Shown here one piece after another: positions 1 through 12,998 of a stretch of DNA of 64,000 bases. Positions within the stretch are counted from its first letter, which is position 1, and every line of letters begins with the position of its first letter. The stretch is from positions 100,013 through 164,012 of the forward strand of contig JANBPK010000923.1 in NCBI GenBank assembly GCA_027579435.1, given 5' to 3'. This DNA is from Candolleomyces eurysporus. Its lineage: Eukaryota > Basidiomycota > Agaricomycetes > Agaricales > Psathyrellaceae. The notes under the pieces were generated by a model. It ran no database searches, had not been told where the DNA came from, and worked only from the letters and a program-made list of their open reading frames with translations. The position numbers and the translations under genes are program-made.

Positions 1-1187
1 TTTAAATTGCTTTCGTCCTTCTCCTTTCGTTCCTGTGGGTTTCACTAGAGTGTTGTTGTACCTCAAACTCGGGAAATAAAAAACCTGGATTACCTTTTAG
101 CAACCTGCGATGATCCTATGACGGTCGAATTTGGGATAGCGATGATGGGGTCGCGGAGTCGACCTCCGCGCCCCCGAGGCTGACCGGGACTGCGGGGCTG
201 ACCACTTCTTTTCGTCTTTGGCTGACGGGCGTCATTCTCAGCTATTTTTGGCTTTCTTATTGCCCTTTAAAGGATGCAACTGTTTCTCCTTTTCTAGTCC
301 AAAGTCGAGTCCAAAGTCCCTTGTCTTTCTTCCCAGGCCCTACCCAGCGCGGGGCGATGCCGCCTCTGCGATGTTTATGATGTCACGGCCTCACCCTTTT
401 TCTAGACCGCTAACTGGCATGTCGTGCTCCCAGGCATCTTGCAGTCGACGTCTCGCGCAGCCGCTTTGGTAGTTTCGTGGCTTGGGGGACACGGAGGCAT
501 TTCTTTCAAGTGCAGGCAGGATGAGTTGGTAATGATCAAACGACCAACGCGAAACCTGTATATATTGGGGGATCTATTAACGGACAGAGCGATCGAAACA
601 TGAGGGGGAAAACGAGAAGCATTTAAAGCACGAGGTAGCCGCTACGAAAGACAAGGGAAACAAACGCAACCGCTACATAGGGACAACTCATTCAACCCCA
701 CCAATCAACAACAACACGCATACAGGACCATACGACCACGACAACGACACGACAGGCTTGAGGCGAGGGAGTGAGCAAAAGGGGAGAGGGCATACATACT
801 ACGTACATAAAGCAACGGGGCGGAGGGAGAAGGAGGAGGAAGGGCGGGTTATGCCCGCCAAGGTGCACGTCGCCCGCCCCATTTAACCCCCCTACCTAAT
901 CCCATCCTATCTCTTCGAACAGGAGATACGACACGGAGGCTTTTTTGGTGCAAACCACCCGCTACCGCCGCTAAGAGAGAGCGAGAAAGTAAGCAAGCAT
1001 TGTCCGAATCAACAAAAACGACGCGCAGAACAACGACCAAACGACAAGAACCGATGATACTAAGAGGGCCAGGGCAAGAGAGACAGACAGGAGACCATTC
1101 CTTCATTCCGTGAATACTGAAGCAGTCAATCAATCGCACTTGCGCGTCGATTTATTGAGTCTCGGCGGTGGGATGGACCTGGGGGTC
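1..1187. other. Left-end non-coding region, includes 3' flank of BCS1-like gene
   Basis: No convincing coding region is seen. The short open frames lack conserved motifs and sit in low-complexity or mirrored frames. The right part, roughly 850-1187, directly follows the stop codon of the BCS1-like gene on the minus strand and probably includes its 3' UTR. Nothing else is recognised. Confidence 0.5.
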
Positions 1188-4100
1188 TTAAGACGCCCCG
1201 TCAGGCGCTGTGGCCTCGGTCTCCGGTGGGACGGGAGTGGAGGTAGCAGCGGCTCCGGTCGCGGGTTGGCTCTTGATCGCAACCCATTTCTCCTTCTTGG
1301 CCTCCCCACTCGCTGCGGTGGTGCCCTGGTTGCCGTTGCCCTCCTCTTCCTCGGAGGTCACGCTCTCCTCAGTGTCGGCCTCAGCACCGGTGCTGGTCTC
1401 GGTCTCCGATGAGGAAGAAGAAGTCGGTTCCTCTGTTATGGTCTCAGCGACAACAGTAGCAGCCGCGGTCGCAGTCGTGTCAGTCTTGATAGACGACGAC
1501 GGCGACTCGGGGCGTGTCTTCTTCTTAGCGACTTTTCGGTCGAGTTTATCTTTAGCCTCACGCTCAGCTTTCTCTTTGGCTGCCTTTGCCTCGGCTTCCT
1601 CCTTCTATTGAAAGCGAACATATCAGCGATCACTCCAGCGGGAAAGAATATCTTCTAGAAACAAGGGATCCATACCTCTTTCTTAACCTTCTCCTCAGCT
1701 TCAAGCTTCTCTGCTGCCTCCTTGGCTTCGCGCTGTACCGTTATAACCGACATCAGCACCAAATCATGATGGGTAGAAAAAAAATGGGGTGGCAGGACCA
1801 CACACGAACCTCAGCTTTCTCGCGCTTAAGCTTCTCCCTCGTCTCACGCTCTTGCTTAATCCACTCGCTGACTTCTTCGACGCACTCCCTTGGGCGGGTT
1901 TTGTTCTTGAGAAGGTACCCTTGAAGGCTAGCAACCTAATTTGTCGAACAAAGTCAGTTTGTTGGCCACTATAACGACGACGATAACGAGAGCAAGAAAC
2001 AGGGGAGTGAAGACAACAAAGCATCGAAACGAAGAAGACGAAGGACTATTCCCTTTGGGAATATCTAGATAGATAGCACCAAGACGATAGAAATAACAAC
2101 GTACACTTAGTTCATCTTCAGGGATAGCCTCGCCGAACTTCTTCGCGAGCTCAGCAATTTCCTCTTCAGTCAACAAGGGAATAGCATGCTTCGAGGCCTT
2201 GCGTTTCGATCCTGGAAGATTCTTTTGAGAAGCGTCTTTGGGTTCCTCAGTCGATGCTGATGTCGATGCTGCTGCCGCTGCTGTTGCTGATGCAGCAGAG
2301 GGCTTGCATGGGAAGAAACATTTGAAGATGCCTTCAGCCTGCCACTTGGTCGCATTGGTAAAATTGATCCAGACGTCCATACGACCCGGACGGCTCAAGG
2401 CGGGATCGAGGCGCTCGATGTGATTAGTAGTAGCGAAAAGCAGCCTAAATTAACCAACATGATGTCAGTAATCGAGTCTTTGAAATGAATGAACGAGCGA
2501 ATAATAGGAATGAATGATAAGATATGAATGGGGGAGGGGGGGTGAGAAAGTTGAATTAATCTCCACTCTGACTGACCTTCCTTCAGCCGCCGCGACACCA
2601 TCCAAGCTGTTAAGCAAGCCGCTCAAACTGAGAGTGGAGCCGTCATTGGTCTCGGCCGCCGTAGCTTTCTCGTCCTTGACAGTAGGCGCGCCAGTCGAAT
2701 TGGCGTCCCGACTCACACCACGGGTGAACGCGGCATCGAGATCTTCCAAAAGCAAGATGCATCTGTTAAGCGAATGAATGAATGGGCATTCAAAATCAGC
2801 GCGGTCTCCCGCTGAAACCGATCAGGTGAACGCACCTTGACGGGACATTGCTCATTAATGCCGACAAAGTATTATCGCTCATCCTAAAATGAAAAAGGTG
2901 TGAGTAAATTTTCTTGTGTTTCGGAAGGTACGAGGAATTGCCACACGTACCCCTTGGCTGAAAGCGACACCACGTAGATGTCAAGTCCGAGTTCTCCCGC
3001 CAATGAGTGGATCAAGGAAGTCTTGCCGCTGAGAGTGAGGAAGCATAAGAAGAAGGGGTGATGAATATCAGCCGAGAGTCCCGACATTTTGTCAAGCTTT
3101 CTTTACTTACCTGCCGGGAACACCATGGAGCAAGTACCCTCTCCTGAAAGGAATCCCTGATAAAAGGATGAGGCGCCGCTCTTCCTCGGAAGATAAGGTT
3201 AAATTCAAAATACGGACCTCGCTCAGCATACCTAAAGACAACACAGCCTGGTCAATTCCACATTTCACACAAGCTTTGGGATCACGCGGAAGCAGGGGGT
3301 GGGTGTGGGGTGGAGAAAGTACGTACCATTCTTCGGAATTGAGGAAATCTCTGCAATCTGCGACAAGCATCTCTTTAACTCCGGGCTCGAGCACGATAGA
3401 GCTCATGGGTCGCTTTTGACGCGAGCCATTGAATCTCCAGTAGGACCTAGAGCTACAAATGAATGAATTATTCCTTAACGAGACGGTGCAAAAGGAAACA
3501 TAGAGAGGACTCAGCGCTTACGTGTCTGCGATGAAGATGTGAACACGATGCTCGGAGTCTTTCTCGTATTCTCTTTTAGCTTCAAGAACGAGCTTCTTCA
3601 ACACATCATTATTCCTAGCGACAACGCTATTGGAGGAAAAGAAAAGTAGAGTTCAGTTATTGTTGTCTCGTGTGTGAGACGACCCGACAAGATCGGCGAC
3701 AAGAAACAGCCTGGACTGACCTGATTTTTAGCGAGGCACCGTGTCCGTAATCCGGATACCGCTTGGTACGAGTAATCTAGAGAATAGCGTCAGAGATGAC
3801 ATCCACAAAGGGATGAATTGATGGAGATCCGGGAATGCTTACTCTGAGCCAGTGCCCACGGTAATAGATTGTGTGTGTAGTATCTGTAAGGGTTGTCAGT
3901 ATGCTTTGCCCATTTGCGCCAAATGCTATGCACAACTCACCAACACTGGGCATAAACTGCACCTTCCGCCTCCTTCGGCCATGGACCAATCCGCCATCGT
4001 CCTCCTCTTCCTCTTCCTCAATGTCCCCAGAGCTGGACTGGTTGATGCTATTTCGGCCGACAGAGCGCGTTGTGATGTCGAATTCTCGGCTCCGACCCCA

Positions 4101-4560
4101 AGCGGGTTGCTTTGAACGTTCGGCGCGGTGAGCCTAAAAACTCCGTATTTCATTTGGAACAAACATACCTTCGCCAGCCAGTGCATCAGCCTGCCGACCC
4201 CCAGAAGCCACGGTCAGCGGCGCTCGAGGGTTCTAGAAGAAGTGAGCTTACCAGTCATACGGGTAATCCTCCTGACTGAAGTGCGCAGTGAGAAAGAATG
4301 CTGTTAACGGGGACGAGTCAGCGGATGTCCAACCGGGGTATCGCACATAGCGCTTACAGTCGACGAAGCCATTCCAGGCTGACACAGACGCCCTCCTCGC
4401 CGTCTCTACTGTTCCACCAATAACAACCAGTTTCTGGAATCAACAATTCAGGTCAACCCCCTGCCCCCGACGAGTCAGCGACCAGGGGACATACGAGGGT
4501 ATCTTGAATTGCATTTGTGTTCATCCCAAAGGGGGACAGCACACTCTTGAGCGCGTCCAT
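1188..4560 (-). CDS. BCS1-like AAA ATPase (BCS1_N plus AAA domain, acidic C-terminal tail)
   Basis: An intron-rich gene of roughly a dozen exons encoding about 690 residues. The start is the ATG at 4558-4560 ([12 protein letters not shown]). Exons at about 3500-4400 give a BCS1_N-type region with the stretch [10 protein letters not shown]. The AAA domain follows: [16 protein letters not shown] (Walker A, split by an intron near 3030-3120), [10 protein letters not shown] (Walker B, about 2740) and a sensor/arginine-finger segment ending [10 protein letters not shown] (about 2380). The family includes the mitochondrial chaperone that inserts the Rieske Fe/S protein into complex III. This member has an Ala/Ser/Thr insert after the AAA core and a Lys/Glu-rich, then Ser/Thr/Glu-rich tail ending at the TAA at 1188. 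Those additions are typical of the expanded BCS1-like paralogs of Agaricomycetes rather than of the compact canonical protein, so substrate and location are uncertain. The splice pattern was read by eye. Confidence 0.9.
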
Positions 4561-7500
4561 GATACTAACGATGTATATGAGAGGGGAGGAGAAGAAANGG
4601 GGGGAACGGGTACTAAGGGGTATGGGAGGGCCTTATAAGGGCCACGCCTCGTGCAATATCGAAGGCCAAACGGTGTACTGAGCCAATCCGCGGGCCAGCG
4701 GCCCTTGCCCCTTCCGTTCATGAAATCTGACAGGCGCCTGATCCTGAATCTCGTTTTTTTGCATCAATCATTTATTAGCCGTGTCATTTTGAGCAATGTC
4801 GACGGCGGGACGACCAGATAGGCATGCAACCGAACTTGAGTTTGCTTTGAGCATAGCCCCAGATGTCTACAGAATGCATCGAAGGGCTACCCCTGTTTCT
4901 TCTGCGAACAGACCCTCAGTTTTGGTACGATCTCTCAGTGGCGCGGCGCTAAACGAGGCAAAGTAATATCAGTTGCCGGGCCCCAAGAACCTGACCGCAG
5001 AGAAATTTCGGACCCTGAAGATGGTTGCTTGATGGAGGTGTCCACAGCACAAAACCTTTTTCATTCGACCTCCCTAGAACCGAGTCAATTGCTGTGATCA
5101 GTCTCTCATTGATTATCTTACGCAGCATTCCAGCGCTGATTGCTTCAATGACGAAAAGTGGACAGGTAAAATTAGGCGCTGAGTGCAAGTACACTCAGGT
5201 CTTGCTTGGGACCCTTCGTGTGAACGTGGAAACCGTGCGGGCGGCCGGCACTCTCACACCAACCTCTCGGCATCGGGTAAAGGGGCCGAAAACTCGGACC
5301 ACCAGGTCCTCGGTTTTTCCCATTTGGTTGGTTGCATGATCAAGCCGTATCATGCAAGACCTCCCCCCCCAACACCATCACGCCCCAAACGGTTAGGCGC
5401 CTGCGATCCCGTGTTCTTATGACCCACTCGGGAGGTCCCACTTGACACCCCACAGCCCTCCTCGGGAAGGGGTATGCCCATTATCGTTGTGTGCCTCATC
5501 CTGGTACCTTGGTTTCTTCAAGTGGACGACCATTATCCAGTGGCCCGGTGACCTTGATCGATGGTATAGCATGACCGCGCTAGTCCCTTACTCAGTGGAC
5601 AACGTCATGTTTCNTTTTTTCGATACGGGGAATCACCTCGTGTCTGTCGGGTTATCATACATATCTATACTCGGGATATCTCGAAGCAGCTGGTTCCACC
5701 AGCGCCCAGCTTCCACAGCACGCACACGCAGTCGAAAGTCGAATTCGCAGTCATTCAAGATCATTCTCAGAAGGAGATCTGTGAATAACTGTCAGTCATA
5801 TTACGGGATAATTTCTCCGACGGCTCTCTCGTCTCCTTTCAAGCTTGGGCTACGCAAGGCTACGTATACGTACGCGATACCGTTACACGTACCTCACCCC
5901 AGCTCGAGCTCACCACTCCTTCTTCTGAGCTTCCCAACTTTGGAATCTGCGTACCCACAAATGTACTAGTGCCTTATTTCCCGAGTTCGGCAAGAGCTTC
6001 AGAATCGGTTGGAGGCACCAATCGCTATTGTACTGTGGAGCCACGAGCTTGCGTTCGAAAAGAATTTGTACAGCTGAGGTAGATGCACGAGGTGCCGCCA
6101 AGGCTCTAAAAACCGATATCGATGGTCGGAAAAGGGGGAGGCAGCAGGACGCCCGGAGCCGTAGTTGGAATTCGAAGCGCTATTCAATTTGAAGCTGAAA
6201 CCTGCAGTTGACTGCAGGTCCACCGAGATGTCCATGCAATACAATAAGCAGGATACGGAATGCAAGCAGCAGCAAGAGACCCACCACTCTTTATAACTAT
6301 AACGACACCTTCCAAGGGTGGTAGTGATTATAAGTAGCTTGACGACGAGTAAAGTGGCATAATCTCCAGGCCCACTGCGGAATCCGAGGGCACCTACGAC
6401 ACAGTCGGATCCCTAGCATAAAAGGAGCACTGCGGTGCTGATACTGGTCAGATTCATCCTACTATCCTTTCAATGTAGATACGAGATGTCATCAATCGAT
6501 ACCAGGTCCCACTCAATCTCATCCAGATCTAGTTTGATGTCATAATACCATAGATAATACCAGAGGTACTATACACATATCTTATCTACCCACAATGCCC
6601 GCTGTTCAGTCGTTGGAACCAACCCCGAGCGCTACCGCTCACTTACAAGCTTAAAAAAAAACAAGTATGACTCGACTTCGCTTATGAGCCGCTTACTGCA
6701 TCTACACCCCAGGATCCGGATCTAGCGGCTCTTCTCTCTCAGCGCTGGATAAATCTAGCATGTTCTTGGACAAAACGAGTATCGCGTGGTCCCTCCAATC
6801 GCCCTAGAAGTAGCAAGCACAGGGCGCCTAGATGCCCTTAATTTACCGAGCCCCACATTCTGGCATTGCATTGACCCGGCGGGCGCTTCTGCTGTACACG
6901 TCCCTGGATTCGAGCTTCTTATCGCAGACGAGTACGGAGGTACCAGGAGGTCCATGACGTGGCGAAGTCCTTCTGAGCGGTAGAGCGGCCACTGCAGTAG
7001 GCTAAAAGGATATGAATACGAAGATGCTGCGATAATAATACATCAGGGATAAATAGAGTGGCGATGTGGCAGTATAACACACATGGTACAAAGAAGCAAA
7101 CATAAACGTTTGCACTGCTTTCGGGGGTCTACATGTACGTGAAATGCGATAAAAAATGAATGGCTATAATACAGTGGTGTGGCAATAGATATCTATGAAT
7201 GCTTGAATGCATGCAAGAGAGTGAAATCGAAAGCAAGTTTTAAATTAAAAGAGGGTGCTGAATTTTTATACGCCCGTCCCGCTCATGTCAGTTACTCCAG
7301 AACGGATCCGCCGGTTATCACCGTTACGATTATAGCCTGTAAAGGGAGACCCGTTGCCGGAGATCGATGTCGACAGTAATGAATTCAGACTTGGTGGTGA
7401 GGCGAACACCAGATCCGGCAACGGAGCCTCTTGACTAGCCGGCGGTCTCGCGACGTCCCTGATATTCAACAGTAGTCTAGATACGATGAAAGGTGCCCGT

Positions 7501-7579
7501 TAGTCACTTCATGATTCGTATCTGACAGTCGATGGTTGGGACTCGCACCTCGAGCAAATGATAACTTGAATACTCTTCA
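4561..7579. other. 3-kb region without recognisable genes
   Basis: The longest open frame (5442-5969, plus) is interrupted by an N beside a T run at 5614 and shows no recognisable domain or start context. Other frames are short. The right edge flanks the 3' end of the DUF6533 gene and the left edge should contain the promoter of the BCS1-like gene. No repeats shared with the island to the right were noticed. Confidence 0.4.
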
Positions 7580-9288
7580 TCAGACTACGATGGGGACGCA
7601 GTTGAGCTGACATCTGTCTAAGCCACAGGGAGAGAGCATGGAGGACTTACGCAATTCCCATGTACGCCAAACTGAATGGAGCGAACAGCCATATGAGCAT
7701 GTTGGCCGCTGACATGGCTGAGAGGTAAGAGACACCCTGGTTAGTCGAAGGCCGATTGATAAGGCGTGCATATCACTCACCAAGAATGACTGTCGTCCCA
7801 AATAGCGAATAGGCAACAGAATGAGCTTCACTCGACGAGTTAGGCGGGAATCATAAGACTGACCAAGATAGTATACGAATCCTATTCATTCCAGGGAAGA
7901 TGTTCAGCACCATGAAACCCACCAAGGACATCGAAGAAACGACGTACCATCCCGCGTAATAACTTCAATCAACCCAGTCGGTTTCCTAGCAAAAGTCTTG
8001 TCCAGCCGTATGATCACGATACTGTCCGCAGCAGCCCTAGCCCTACGAGGGAACTGACAGGGAAGAGCCTCGTTCGTGTCAAAGTAATCCGCAAAAGTCT
8101 TCCACGCGGTCAAAATGAACACAACTACCGCCACGTTCATCATCAGCGATTAGACAGATAGATACAGCTCGCGGACAAAGCAACTTACCAGTTTCCAACA
8201 AGAAGAAGGGTAACCAGAAAGCCACTAAAAGAGAGTGACAAAGTGGTCCCACGCAGAATTGGAGGCAACCAGAAATTCCGAACATGTTTGGGATGACTGC
8301 AAGTGGGATCGCGTCAGGATCCGATTTAACGTGGCAGGATGCACTGGGATCGGATGAAAGGAGAGGTAGGTAGAGTACGTACAGATTTCTTTCTGATAGA
8401 TGGTCAAGAAACATCCCAGCATCGTTCCTAACGATAGCTGTGAACATCAAGAATCAGATGGTGTGGATGGATTTGAAGATGGATAAGGTGCCTACCAGAG
8501 CCAAAAGGATTAACGACGTCAAGAGGAATCGGCTAGGGTAGAGAGCGTAGGTGCGTATAATGAGTATGCCTAGCACTGGAGGTGAGAACACAAGAAATGC
8601 GGTTTGGGCGACGGGTATGTACCTTCAACCATAGTAACAACAACAATCCCGGTGATTGTGGCAGAGAGTTGTAGGGTTCGACATCTAGAGGAAAGTTGAG
8701 CTTGGATCTTTTGATCATATTAATTAGTCGTACGTCTAGAAACAGAAAGCACTGGTCAGAATTCTGCTCCCAGCGAATGAGGCAACTCGGAAGAAACTCA
8801 CCGAGACAGGAATATCCCATGCCAACAGTTCTGTGAAATTGATCAGTTCCCGTAGAGGAGGGGAGTTGAACGAGCGCCTCACGGAACAGGTCAATTATGA
8901 ACACAGCAGGCGACATGTATCTCGTCTACCATCCAACAATCGTCAACTTCTGATACTCAGATATGATAACGGGAACAGACTCACGAGGAAATAAAGGCAC
9001 TTCCCGAATGTCCACCGAGATCCCCAAACGGTAGACACCTCCTTGTCCATGGTTAGAATGATATCATAGACCAGCACTGTCAGGGCGACGACTATGCAGT
9101 TAACCATCACGTCAGTCAAACATTGATCGAAAACAATGATTCGTGCCATCCACTCACCAGAGCAATACTAAGTAAATTTCGTGGATCGGCCAAGTCAGTC
9201 CCAGTTAGTCTGTCAAGCAGGATTCACTCACTTTGGTTACTTGGAAGTACTCCAACTCGCGAAGGACTGTCGCTGGTGAAGCATCCAT
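7580..9288 (-). CDS. DUF6533-domain multi-pass membrane protein
   Basis: The start is the ATG at 9286-9288 (MDASPATVLRELEYFQ). A very small second exon (YCS) splices into VVALTVLVYDIILTMDKEV, then VWGSRWTFGKCLYFL and TRYMSPAVF. This matches the basidiomycete DUF6533 N-terminal signature, with YD..LT..EV, W....W..GK.LF and an RY motif at the end. Later exons (8700 down to 7600) encode several hydrophobic helices, for example around 8640-8540, 8430-8200 and 7800-7650. That fits the seven-helix-like layout of the family, which is anchored in a cellular membrane and has no assigned biochemical function. The last splice (donor near 7650, stop TGA at 7580) is the least certain part. The gene is transcribed divergently from the RNase H2 subunit gene on its right. 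Confidence 0.82.
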
Positions 9289-10079
9289 CGCGCAGATGTA
9301 ACTATCTATGACTCGGAGAGAAGGGGGAAAGCATCCGGACGCTTGCTCTTATAACCTGCTATGATCAGTTGCCTCGGGGAAGTGAGCGATGCCACAGTGC
9401 AGGCTCTGCCCTCCCCAAACGCCGGACAACCAACAAGTGCGACGACGAGACGTTTCTGCACCCCCCCGGGGTGATGATCGGAGGTGCGAGAAAACGGAGC
9501 ATAAGAGACAGCGCAGCCTCACACTGACGCCTAACAAGGCACAAAGGTGCGTGGATTAGCCGCTATTAGTCGTTGATTGGAGCGATGCATTCGCGTATGG
9601 CTAGTGGCGGCACTGCCATACCACCGTTCCTGTGCTCTATCTCTATAGAAAGACGCCCAACAGAAAAGTTGGGCATCATGAAGACGCACAGCATCTGCCA
9701 TCGGGTTTTGCAAAATGGTGTTGTCGGCGTAGCATCAGGACTTTCTCGGTGGAAAAAATTCCAGAAGATAGAGGCAGACACGGCGAGCCGTATTATCAGA
9801 GAAAAACTGAGTTCATACACAAGCTAGGCCTGAAGCTTGAGGTCACGGAGGTCAAGAGGAAAAGCCTCGCAACGCACTGCAAGCAGTGCCTCAAAGCGTG
9901 ACGGACATATACGTGGAGTAACGCACACGTGATCAAATGTGACGACGTGACGGATCGCGTTTCGGCGTGCCTCGCTCACGTCCCCTTTTTCTTGAACACT
10001 GAGGACGAGCCTTGACTCGCGACATCACTCACCCACCAAGAAGAAGAAACTCTACCGCAAATTTGCACGTCAAACTACT
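9289..10079. other. Divergent intergenic region between DUF6533 and RNH203 genes
   Basis: This spacer should hold the promoters of both flanking divergent genes. Overlapping open frames of about 85 residues exist on both strands at 9566-9827, but they mirror each other and show no recognised motif, so they are not called as genes. Confidence 0.45.
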
Positions 10080-11161
10080 ATGGCAGACTCGGTCATAATT
10101 TTGGACCCAATACCAGCCAGCCTCAAGACATGTTGCCCCAGCCTCATGCCGTTCCACATATCGTACAGCGGACCAGCTGCGATCTCAACGTTCATGGACG
10201 TCAAACCTGCGAAGGAGGACCAAAACAGTGCCCAGGTCCAGACTCCAGCTTCCAACTCAACTGAGGAGAGCAAGTCAGAGGCTATGAGCGCAGATCAGCC
10301 CGAAGCGGTTGGGGCAGTGGCGATGTCTGTCGATGATGCGACTGGCGACAAGACCCAGTTTTCGGGGGGGGCCTGATCTGCATAAACAAGGACAACTAGC
10401 CGAACACGGTTCGCTCTTTACTGTGCTTAGTGGTCTTCGATTCCGACATTCACACTATTTTCAGGATCAAAACAAGAGACGAATGAAACAGATTCGGATG
10501 CGAATGTGCCGACCGAACAGTTCTCTTCAACACGGAGCGTCTCTACTTTCCGAGGGCGTACTATCCAGGGGCTGAAAGTAGACCTTCCACAGGGCTACAG
10601 AGGTCTAGTTCTCCAAGCACCCGCTCCCTCAGCAGCTTCCTCATCATCGTCATCCAAAAATACCTCCAAAACTGCCTCGTCTTCTTCCAAACCCCAACCG
10701 GACCCTCTCGAAGAACCTCCCACAACGTCCACCAGACGGAAAGGCCGTCTCACACGAAGTGCCGTATCCAAACGCGTCATTGACGTCGAAGCAGAGGAGG
10801 CGAAGAAAGCCAAAGAGGCTGCTGCCGCTGCTATCGACGTTGACACGCTTATGGACGTGGACAATAATGAAGACGAGTCTGCCAGAGACAATACGCCTCA
10901 GAGAAGGCTCAAACCCGTCTCTCAATTCTCTTCCTTTACTCTTTGGCACGCAGACAATCCAGTGATCGAGAACCAAGACGAGTATTATCGGAGTATGCAA
11001 GAGTGGACGGCACTTGCTGCTGCGGTGAGTTTTTTTTCGCCTTGACTCAAATACTTGTTTATTGTACACGTGCGCTGACATGATCGTCTTTCGCTCTTCG
11101 ATCGTAGGTGCACCAGGTTGACGACGAAGTTACCGCAACTGATACTACAATGGAGGCTTAG
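10080..11161 (+). CDS. RNH203: Ribonuclease H2 non-catalytic subunit C (RNASEH2C/Rnh203-like)
   Basis: The start ATG at 10080 opens MADSVIILDP; LMPFHISYSGPAAIS matches the conserved family N-terminus (L.PCHI.Y.GPA). Exon 2, from about 10465, carries FRGRTIQGLKVDLPQGYRG, the family's FRGR.L.G....P.GY.G core. The last long exon ends in FSSFTLWHADNP and WTALAAAVHQVDDEV, matching the conserved F..FTLW ... W..LA..IH C-terminus. The final intron runs from the GTGAGT at about 11022 to the acceptor just before 11108, and the stop is at 11159-11161. RNase H2C is a structural subunit of the trimeric nuclear RNase H2, which removes ribonucleotides from DNA and cleaves RNA:DNA hybrids. The Ala/Ser/Asp-rich centre is longer than in animals. 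The exon 1/exon 2 junction is unclear: a run of eight G at about 10364-10371 sits where the donor should be, so a base error there is possible. Confidence 0.88.
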
Positions 11162-11599
11162 TACTCTCGTTGTCGTCTTTCAGACCTTACATTTCGAGAT
11201 GTTCTCTGTATACCCTCAGCACAGAATCCAACGCAGTCTCAGTATTCTTCTGCACACTTGACGGCCTCTGCGTATCGTGGAACTATCACTGGACTTTCGC
11301 CGGCAGAGATGGACTCCGCAGTGGTTGATTTGATTCAACGACCAATCCATAAAGTTCCATGGTCATATATAGTCTGTATACTGTACACGAAATAGACCAA
11401 CGGTACCTACGATGAACATCAAAAAACACAAAGGCCGAAACGCTGGGTGCACCAGAATCCTACGTTGTATTTATAATATGGAAGGCGATTGGATGAAGTC
11501 TATCGACACAAAGCCCTAATCTGCGTCACTAGTCAAACCGTCCTCAACGGTCGACGGTAACGGATGCATCCGGAACCGTTCACGAAGGCCAAAATATAG
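11162..11599. other. Intergenic region
   Basis: This is the 3' flank of the RNase H2 subunit gene and of the decayed F-box-like gene that converges on it. Nothing else is recognised. Confidence 0.4.
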
Positions 11600-12998
11600 C
11601 GAATCGACTTCAGATGATTCGGCAATTCGGTACGAAACCTTTACCGTCTTGATACCATTTGGCAAATCGCTGAAGGCATCGTACAGATCGATGTCGGGAG
11701 AGGTACCAGAGGACTTCCAGCCCCGGCGACGTGATTTCGAGACCAGAGGGCATTTGGAATGATGTCATGGATATCGAGGTCCTTCAGCGAAAGACGAGTG
11801 AGCTGGAAAGGAGTCGGGTAAGAGATTCATGCTAAATAGTTACACCGCGCAATTGAAAAGAGCGCAGGGCAAGCATCGCATCATAATTTGGTGGTCGTTA
11901 CATGAATTCCTGGAAGGCCTCCAGTTGGAGTTCTTCGGGGCAGGGCCGAAACTTTCAAAAAAAAAATACCCAGATTCAGCAGCGCGGATACTGTAAGGAA
12001 TCGTAGGATGTCGAGCTCGGGAGCATGGCAGTGGATCGACTTGAGGGTTTCAAGTTTAGGGAGGAGCACCCCCGAAGTGGAGCAGACGAAGGGTGAGAGG
12101 CTCGCCCCAATCGGTGTCGGTGATGAAGTGGGTCCACATCATATCGACTCCCAATGTTTTGGGACTGGAGCATTGCTGAAGAGCGGTGAGGAGCCGAATA
12201 CCGAAACCATCCCATTGTCAGGTGAACTTGGACCAAGTCAAGAGTTCTCCCACTCCAGGAGGGATTTCTAATGTGAAATGATCGGGAGGATGCTGCCCAT
12301 ACTGCGTAGGAAGTGTGAGCTCTATTTGTGGAAGGGGAGGGAGGTGAAGAAATACGTATTTGAGCGGTTCTTCATCTATCTCCAGAAGACAGAGGCGAAG
12401 CGTGCTAATTGCATTCCACGAATGAGGAACGGTCGATGGAGTTTTATTGTTTTATTGGTGTCGAAGTTGAAGCACGCTATGATATGCTGCAGACACCTGA
12501 AGTATCTGAGGGTGTCAACAAGACATTGCCGATGGGCAACTGTGATCCGAGGTGATTTGTTCGTCGTGAGGTGGCTCCAGTATTTCGAGGAATTTGAACA
12601 AATTCCTGCTCGGGTCAGCCATGATGATACTCCATCGCAGACTTGAGCAACGTTATTCCTTGGAGAGATGAGAACCCTACTCTATAGCTGGGGCGTGGCG
12701 AGTGCGGCATGACGCCAGAGCCTGCACACGAGGGTCAGATTTGCCAGTTGAGCTCGCTCATGGTGACCCGAGGAACCGGGACAGAGTGAAAGCCCGAACA
12801 CCTCCCCAGAGTCCCAGACAACAGCGGTCGCCATCGCTGAACCTGGTCTTCCACCTCTTGAAGTTGGCGCAGTTCAGAAGCCTTATCAGCCATGTCATCT
12901 ACGAATCGCCGAATGCGACTTTCCTCCATCGCGGTCGGGACTGTATTGGTAGAGCATAGGTGAGAGAAATCCGAATCGACATCGATGGTGTGATCCAT
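11600..12998 (-). pseudogene. Decayed F-box/LRR-like protein gene
   Basis: An ATG at 12998 opens MDHTIDVDSDFSH and continues into MEESRIRRFVDDMADKASEL followed by QLQEVEDQVQRWRPLLS. This resembles the short helical N-terminus that precedes the F-box in many Agaricomycete proteins. The F-box itself is absent or unreadable. Leucine-rich fragments follow in different frames: LRLCLLEIDEEPLKYVF at about 12400, CSSPKTLGVDMMWTHFITD at about 12150, LETLKSIHCHAPELDILRF at about 12040 and FQLTRLSLKDLDIHDIIP at about 11800. In-frame stops and frame changes separate them. I read it as a pseudogene; a heavily spliced gene with assembly errors is the alternative. It is not closely similar to the F-box copies at 17-22 kb. 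Confidence 0.6.

Noticed and set aside
5442..5969. 175-codon open frame on plus
   Set aside because: It contains an N at a T run, has no recognisable domain and its composition looks like random non-coding DNA.
9566..9827. Paired 84-codon frames on both strands
   Set aside because: Mirror frames with no motif; coding on either strand is unsupported.
10595..11081. Minus-strand open frames across the RNase H2 subunit gene
   Set aside because: They are complements of the Ala/Ser/Asp-rich centre of the real gene on plus.
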